Assembly (NCBI GenBank): GCA_013695405.1
Contig: JACDAO010000318.1
Location: forward strand, 1-10,449
From: Acidobacteriota bacterium
GTDB taxonomy: Bacteria > Acidobacteriota > Vicinamibacteria > Vicinamibacterales > Vicinamibacteraceae
Direction of reading: 5' to 3'
DNA: 10,449 bases
How positions within the stretch are numbered: position 1 is the first letter of the stretch; each line of letters begins with the position of its first letter. This document shows, in pieces, positions 7,380 through 10,449 of this stretch. Below the pieces are notes generated by a model. That model had not been told where the DNA came from. It did no database searches and saw only the letters and a list, made by a program, of their open reading frames with translations. The position numbers and the translations under genes are program-made.

Positions 7380-7383
7380 GACG

Positions 7384-7623
7384 CTAGTGGCCATACGACT
7401 GGCAGAACCCGCAGTGGTGACACGCCACCTCCGGCTCGACCACGCACGGGGCGCCGGGTTCGGTCGGCGCAACCAGCAGGAAGCGATCGTGACTGACATG
7501 GCCGGGCCACGACGCGCCAGCTCCGACCGGCGCGGCCGGGGTCAACGCGCCAGCACCCCCGGGCCCGCCGAGGTGCCGGGCCAGCGCCTCCCGCACCATT
7601 CGCCGGAGGTCGTCGTCGTGCAT
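7384..7623 (-). CDS. Small BMC-associated protein: N-terminal encapsulation-like helix plus four-Cys tail
   Basis: I do not recognise this 79-residue protein as a named family. It has three parts. Residues 4-18 (DDLRRMVREALARHL) form an amphipathic helix with Leu6, Met9, Val10, Ala13, Leu14 and Leu18 on one face, much like the encapsulation peptides that send cargo into microcompartments. Residues 19-43 are a Gly/Ala/Pro-rich flexible linker. The C-terminal part has FLLVAPTEPGAPC and then CHHCGFCQSYGH, giving Cys60, Cys68, Cys71 and Cys74 plus His69, His70 and His79, enough for a zinc or iron-sulfur site. Its ATG shares a base with the stop of the preceding BMC-P gene (TGATG), so it is coupled to shell-protein translation. 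It may be a cargo, scaffold or redox adaptor; all three are guesses. That the gene is real is supported by the overlap and the non-random composition. Confidence 0.75.
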   Translation of the reverse strand: MHDDDLRRMVREALARHLGGPGGAGALTPAAPVGAGASWPGHVSHDRFLLVAPTEPGAPCVVEPEVACHHCGFCQSYGH

Positions 7624-7901
7624 CACCACGCGCCCTCGGTCTCGAGGGCATCGACGATGCCGATGATCGCCGCGTCGACCGGGGCGCCCTTGCGACCGAG
7701 CGCGTCGCCGGCTGCCTTGCCTTCGATGACGACCAGCACGCGCTCGCCGATGCCGGCGCCGACGCTGTCGACCACCAGCAGTGCGTTGCCGCGAGGCGTG
7801 CCGTCGGGCATCTCCGGCTGCACCAGCAGAAGCTTGGCGCCGTGCAGCTTGGCGTGCTTGTGACTCGAGACGACCGTGCCGACGACGGTGCCGACCTGCA
7901 T
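7623..7901 (-). CDS. BMC-P pentameric vertex shell protein (EutN/CcmL family), third copy
   Basis: BMC-P proteins form the pentamers that cap the twelve vertices of a bacterial microcompartment. This 92-residue protein has the family's VGTVVGTVVSSHKHAKLHGAKLLLVQP opening in the form VGTVV...KL, the central VVDSVGAGIGERVLVVIEG with the conserved GAGxGE turn, and DAAIIGIVDAL at the end. It is the most divergent at its N-terminus of the three copies (QVGTVVG, whereas the other two have ARVVG). Its ATG overlaps the stop of the second copy (TGATG), and its own stop overlaps the start of the small Cys-rich gene in the same way. Confidence 0.95.
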   Translation of the reverse strand: MQVGTVVGTVVSSHKHAKLHGAKLLLVQPEMPDGTPRGNALLVVDSVGAGIGERVLVVIEGKAAGDALGRKGAPVDAAIIGIVDALETEGAW

Positions 7902-8170
7902 CAGGCGCTCGTGTCCCAGTGGTCGACGATGCCGACGATGCTGGCGTCGGTGGGAACCTCGACCGGTTGGAAGGGAAAGGCGGCCTCGCGGCCGCGAACG
8001 AAGAAGACCTGCTCGCCGACCCCGGCACCCGCCGCGTCGGTTGCGACCAGCGGGCGGCCGACATCGGCACCGTCACGGGCAATCGGTTGAATCATCAGCA
8101 GCGGCACGCCCGAGAGTCGCAGGTTCTTCACCGAGCAGACGACGGTGCCGACGACGCGGGCAAGCTGCAT
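7901..8170 (-). CDS. BMC-P pentameric vertex shell protein (EutN/CcmL family), second copy
   Basis: This is an 89-residue EutN/CcmL-type vertex protein. It shows [14 protein letters not shown] at the N-terminus, ATDAAGAGVGEQVFFVRG in the middle and DASIVGIVDHW near the end. It differs clearly in sequence from its two neighbours, so the three are old paralogs and not a recent tandem duplication. Three BMC-P genes are typical of aldolase-type compartments such as those of Planctomycetes and Verrucomicrobia. The gene starts 15 bases after the first copy's stop and ends in a TGATG overlap with the third copy. No Shine-Dalgarno sequence is visible before its ATG. Confidence 0.95.
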   Translation of the reverse strand: MQLARVVGTVVCSVKNLRLSGVPLLMIQPIARDGADVGRPLVATDAAGAGVGEQVFFVRGREAAFPFQPVEVPTDASIVGIVDHWDTSA

Positions 8171-8185
8171 GACCCGGGTGCCTGC

Positions 8186-8452
8186 TCAGGCCATCGAAAC
8201 GGTGTCGACGATTCCGACGATCGCCGCGTCGACCGGCGACTGCGCGAGACCGTCAGCCATCCGCGCCGAGCTGCCGCTGACGATCAGCACGGTCTCGCCG
8301 AAGCCGGCGTCGACGGTGTCGACCGCGACCAGGTGCGTGCCTTCGAGCTGGCCGTCGGGCGACACCGGCCGCGCCACCAACAGCTTGCAGCTCACCAGGC
8401 GCTCGTCCTTGCGGGTCGCCACGACGGTGCCGACGACCCGGGCCAGGATCAT
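8186..8452 (-). CDS. BMC-P pentameric vertex shell protein (EutN/CcmL family), first copy
   Basis: This is an 88-residue EutN/CcmL-type vertex protein, with [18 protein letters not shown] at the N-terminus, [18 protein letters not shown] in the middle (the usual GAGxGE turn is DAGFGE here) and [11 protein letters not shown] at the end. Its ATG overlaps the stop codon of the BMC-H gene as ATGA, which ties hexamer and pentamer production together. Length is normal for the family. Confidence 0.95.
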   Translation of the reverse strand: MILARVVGTVVATRKDERLVSCKLLVARPVSPDGQLEGTHLVAVDTVDAGFGETVLIVSGSSARMADGLAQSPVDAAIVGIVDTVSMA

Positions 8453-8736
8453 TTGGTCGAAGCCTTGCCGATCGGCAGCACGTCCTCGAGATTCGAGTGC
8501 GGCCGCGGAATGACGTGCACCGAGACCAGCTCGCCGACACGGCGGGCCGCAGCAGCCCCGGCGTCGGTGGCGGCCTTGACGGCGGCGACATCGCCGCGAA
8601 CGATCGCGGTCACGTACCCGGCGCCGATCTTCTCCCAGCCGACCAGCGTCACCTTCGCGGCCTTGACCATCGCGTCGGCGGCCTCGATCATCGCGACCAG
8701 GCCCTTGGTTTCGATCATTCCCAGTGCTTCACCCAT
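8449..8736 (-). CDS. BMC-H hexameric shell protein (PduA/EutM/CcmK family)
   Basis: BMC-H hexamers tile the facets of microcompartment shells and their central pores pass small metabolites. The 95-residue protein is a canonical single BMC domain: [24 protein letters not shown] at the N-terminus, the pore-region loop EKIGAGYVT at 35-43, [19 protein letters not shown] and the end [16 protein letters not shown]. In PduA the matching loop reads KIGSGLVT, so the pore serine is alanine (Ala39) here. It is the only BMC-H in the window; further hexamer or BMC-T genes, if any, lie elsewhere. The start is ATG at 8736, supported by a good Shine-Dalgarno sequence. The aldolase gene ends 54 bases upstream. 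Confidence 0.97.
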   Translation of the reverse strand: MGEALGMIETKGLVAMIEAADAMVKAAKVTLVGWEKIGAGYVTAIVRGDVAAVKAATDAGAAAARRVGELVSVHVIPRPHSNLEDVLPIGKASTK

Positions 8737-8745
8737 AGATGCCTG

Positions 8746-8751
8746 TCCTCT
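8746..8751 (-). promoter_or_regulatory. Ribosome binding site of the BMC-H gene
   Basis: AGAGGA on the minus strand lies nine bases before the ATG at 8736. It is the only clear Shine-Dalgarno sequence I found before a gene in this window and would give the BMC-H gene a translation rate independent of, and probably higher than, its coupled neighbours. That fits the large number of hexamers needed per shell. Confidence 0.6.
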
Positions 8752-8790
8752 GTCGTTCCGCGTCGTGGAGCGGCTCGTGGCGATGGTGCC

Positions 8791-9645
8791 TCACTCGCGC
8801 GTCACCTGACGCACCGCATCGGCGATGAGGGCCGCAAGCTCGCGGTATGTTAGCCGAATTTCCCCGCCGCCCGCGCCGACCGGCGATCCCACCAGCGACG
8901 GCACCAGCCGCGTCCCGTCCGAGGGCGGCGAGTCGACGTACTGGCAGGTGATGTCGGCGCCCGCGCCGCCGGGCGGGTCGGTGCAGACCCGCGCCGGGGA
9001 GGCGATGCCGTAGAAGTCGCGCAGGCCCTGCAGCCGGTCGACCTCGTCGCGGCTGATCAGGTTTTCGCGACCGAGCTGCCGCGCCACCAGCGTGATCTGG
9101 GCGAAGTGCTCGATCGTCTCCATCTTGTAGTACGCGTTCATCAGCCCCTGGCCCGCGGTCAGCGCCCCGTGGTTGGCCAGCAGCAGGCCGTCGTGGGCGC
9201 TGATGTACCTGCGCACCGCATCTGGGAGTTCCGTCGTCGACGGCGTCGCGTAGTCGGCGATTGGCACGCTGCCGAGCGTGAAGATGACCTCGGCGAGCGT
9301 GGCACGGTCGAGCGGGATGCCGGCCACGGCAAAGCCGGTGGCCAGTGGCGGATGGGCGTGCACCACCGCCCGGACGTCGGGCCGTGTCTCGTACACCGCC
9401 AGGTGCATCTTCAGCTCGGTGGAGGCGTCGCGATCACCCGCGACCTTGCGGCCCTGCATGTCGGTCACCACCATCATGTCGGGCGTCATGAAGCCCTTGG
9501 AGACGTTCTTGGGCGTGGCCAGCAGGTGCTGGTCGTCGAGCCGGACGCTGATGTTGCCGTCGTTGGACGCCACGTAGCCGCGCGCGTACAGACGTCGACC
9601 CACTTCGCAGATCTCGGCGCGGAGGGCTTCGGGATCGGTGGGCAT
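8791..9645 (-). CDS. Class II aldolase (L-fuculose-phosphate aldolase type) with C-terminal encapsulation peptide
   Basis: Class II aldolases of the FucA/RhaD group use zinc to split L-fuculose- or L-rhamnulose-1-phosphate into dihydroxyacetone phosphate and lactaldehyde. In this 284-residue form the phosphate-binding SNDGNIS is at 27-33, and the catalytic/zinc residues Glu77, His96, His98 and His159 have the same spacing (19, 2, 61) as Glu73, His92, His94 and His155 of E. coli FucA. The catalytic domain ends near residue 216. A Gly/Pro/Ser-rich linker of about 45 residues follows, then a terminal amphipathic helix, TYRELAALIADAVRQV (266-281), which looks like an encapsulation peptide and is not found in FucA (about 215 residues). 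The start is ATG at 9645; a GTG at 9669 in frame would add eight residues. Which sugar phosphate is used cannot be read from the sequence. Confidence 0.93.
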   Translation of the reverse strand: MPTDPEALRAEICEVGRRLYARGYVASNDGNISVRLDDQHLLATPKNVSKGFMTPDMMVVTDMQGRKVAGDRDASTELKMHLAVYETRPDVRAVVHAHPPLATGFAVAGIPLDRATLAEVIFTLGSVPIADYATPSTTELPDAVRRYISAHDGLLLANHGALTAGQGLMNAYYKMETIEHFAQITLVARQLGRENLISRDEVDRLQGLRDFYGIASPARVCTDPPGGAGADITCQYVDSPPSDGTRLVPSLVGSPVGAGGGEIRLTYRELAALIADAVRQVTRE

Positions 9646-9674
9646 CAGGGCGAGTGGCGGCGGGGCCACCGGGT

Positions 9675-9962
9675 TCAGCGCGGCCGGGCCGCCTGCGCAT
9701 CATAGGTCGATCGGCACCGCTCCGAACAGAAGAAGGCCGTCCCGCCGGCATCGGTCCGCAGCGACAGCGCCCGATCCTGCAGGACGTACGTGCCGCACAC
9801 CGGATCCTGCACCAGCGTGCCGCCCGACAGCGGCTGACGCGATGGCGGCTCGGACTGCGGTCGGGAGGCCTTGACGATGCCACGGACCACGCCGCCGAGC
9901 AGCAGCATCAGCGCCCGCACCAGCAGGAACAGCAGCAACAGACGAAGCATCCAGCCGAGCAT
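9675..9962 (-). CDS. Membrane-anchored YHS-type small protein
   Basis: The 95-residue product has one N-terminal membrane segment (about residues 3-30, rich in Leu), a Ser/Pro-rich linker and a C-terminal YHS-like metal-binding unit: QDPVCGTYV with Cys56, then AFFCSERC with Cys79 and Cys83. YHS domains are found in heavy-metal and copper-handling proteins, and similar membrane-anchored proteins occur next to varied operons in many bacteria. With three cysteines visible, metal binding is likely but the metal is unknown. It starts three bases after the TPR gene's stop (TGA CCG ATG) and ends close before the aldolase start, so it probably lies on the same transcript. A link to the compartment is not shown by the sequence and may be only positional. 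Confidence 0.8.
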   Translation of the reverse strand: MLGWMLRLLLLFLLVRALMLLLGGVVRGIVKASRPQSEPPSRQPLSGGTLVQDPVCGTYVLQDRALSLRTDAGGTAFFCSERCRSTYDAQAARPR

Positions 9963-9965
9963 CGG

Positions 9966-10449
9966 TCAGACTCCCTGCCTGGTGGACGGCGACGGCGGGG
10001 CCGCCGGAGCCGGCGGCGTGCCGGGCGTGATCTCGGGATGCGCCGCCTTGACGCCCTCGAGCGCCTGGCGCGCGGCGCGCGCTTCGGCCGAGTCCGGTGG
10101 TGCCAATGCGACCACCTGTTGCCAGGCCGCCGCGGCCCCGGCCAGATCCTGCTTGCCGAAGGCGCGGACGATGCCGAGGTTCAGCAGGGTCTTGGTGTGC
10201 TTCGGGTCGATCGCCAGCGACACGGCAAACTGCGTCAGGGCCCGGTCGGCCTGGTTGAGATAGTAGTAGCAGATCGCCAGGTCGGTGCTGACGTCGGCGT
10301 TGCGCGGCGCTACCTGCAGCGAGGCCTCGTACCACCTGGCCGCATCGGCGTAGCGCTCCGCGTCGAAGTAGAGGTTGGCCAGTTCGCTGCGGACCTCGGC
10401 GTCCTGCGGCCGTTGTCCGGCCTGCGCCTCGAGCGCCTGCGCGCGTGCC
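9966..10449 (-). CDS. TPR-repeat protein, N-terminus outside the window
   Basis: The visible 160 C-terminal residues contain consecutive tetratricopeptide repeats: SELANLYFDAERYADAARWY..., then DLAICYYYLNQADRALTQF..., then LLNLGIVRAFGKQDLAGAAAAW..., each about 34 residues and ending in a Pro near an acidic or hydrophobic residue. A Pro/Ala-rich tail (PGTPPAPAAPPSP) ends the protein. Such TPR proteins act as scaffolds for protein-protein contacts; no partner is evident. The frame is open to the window edge, so the start and any signal peptide are not visible. It heads the minus-strand chain that includes the YHS and aldolase genes. Confidence 0.85.
   Translation of the reverse strand, partial: ARAQALEAQAGQRPQDAEVRSELANLYFDAERYADAARWYEASLQVAPRNADVSTDLAICYYYLNQADRALTQFAVSLAIDPKHTKTLLNLGIVRAFGKQDLAGAAAAWQQVVALAPPDSAEARAARQALEGVKAAHPEITPGTPPAPAAPPSPSTRQGV

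Noticed and set aside
7401..8082. Minus-strand frame running through the BMC-P genes into the Cys-rich small gene as one long protein
   Set aside because: Only the last 79 residues look natural; the earlier part is Arg-rich out-of-frame reading of two BMC-P genes. The ATG overlapping the BMC-P stop is the better start.
8180..8191. Perfect inverted repeat GCCTG-CT-CAGGC between the first and second BMC-P genes
   Set aside because: The loop is only two bases and the stem five, without a U tract, so it is not a convincing terminator or operator.

Overview
The window is GC-rich and gene-dense, with 15 protein genes. Fourteen lie on the minus strand and one, the DUF72 gene, on the plus strand. 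Clear Shine-Dalgarno sequences are rare; only the shell-protein gene at 8736 has a good one. Gene content and codon usage fit a soil or environmental bacterium of the Acidobacteriota type, but this is an inference from style rather than from a marker gene. I see no rRNA, tRNA, CRISPR array, IS element or transposase.

The centre of interest is a compact bacterial microcompartment (BMC) locus on the minus strand, read from right to left. Its order is: a TPR protein cut by the window edge (9966 onward), a membrane-anchored YHS-type protein (9675-9962), a class II aldolase of the L-fuculose-phosphate type with a C-terminal encapsulation-peptide-like helix (8791-9645), one hexameric shell protein BMC-H (8449-8736), three different pentameric vertex proteins BMC-P (8186-8452, 7901-8170, 7623-7901), a 79-residue protein that joins an N-terminal encapsulation-like helix to a four-cysteine tail (7384-7623), and a D-2-hydroxyacid dehydrogenase (6384-7379). 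A class II sugar-phosphate aldolase with three BMC-P proteins recalls the Planctomycetes/Verrucomicrobia-type and related acidobacterial compartments that use L-fucose or L-rhamnose. In those, the aldolase releases lactaldehyde inside the shell. No aldehyde dehydrogenase, phosphotransacylase or regulator is present here, so the rest of the pathway is elsewhere or different.

The same chain runs on without a break into endonuclease III (5662-6387) and a Tat-exported molybdopterin oxidoreductase (4511-5665). Five junctions in the series are ATGA or TGATG overlaps, so shell, metabolic, DNA-repair and exported redox genes appear to be translationally coupled in one long transcript.

After a 133-base gap come a SAM-dependent methyltransferase (3744-4376), a MoaD/ThiS-like sulfur-carrier-type protein ending in Gly-Gly (3436-3705), a BNR/Asp-box beta-propeller (2267-3388) and an exported cyclophilin (1680-2237). 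At the left end QueE (13-666, minus) and a DUF72 protein (682-1671, plus) diverge from only 15 bases. The genes for QueE and the cyclophilin each have a TACAAT/TACACT hexamer exactly six bases before the start codon, the geometry expected for leaderless mRNAs.
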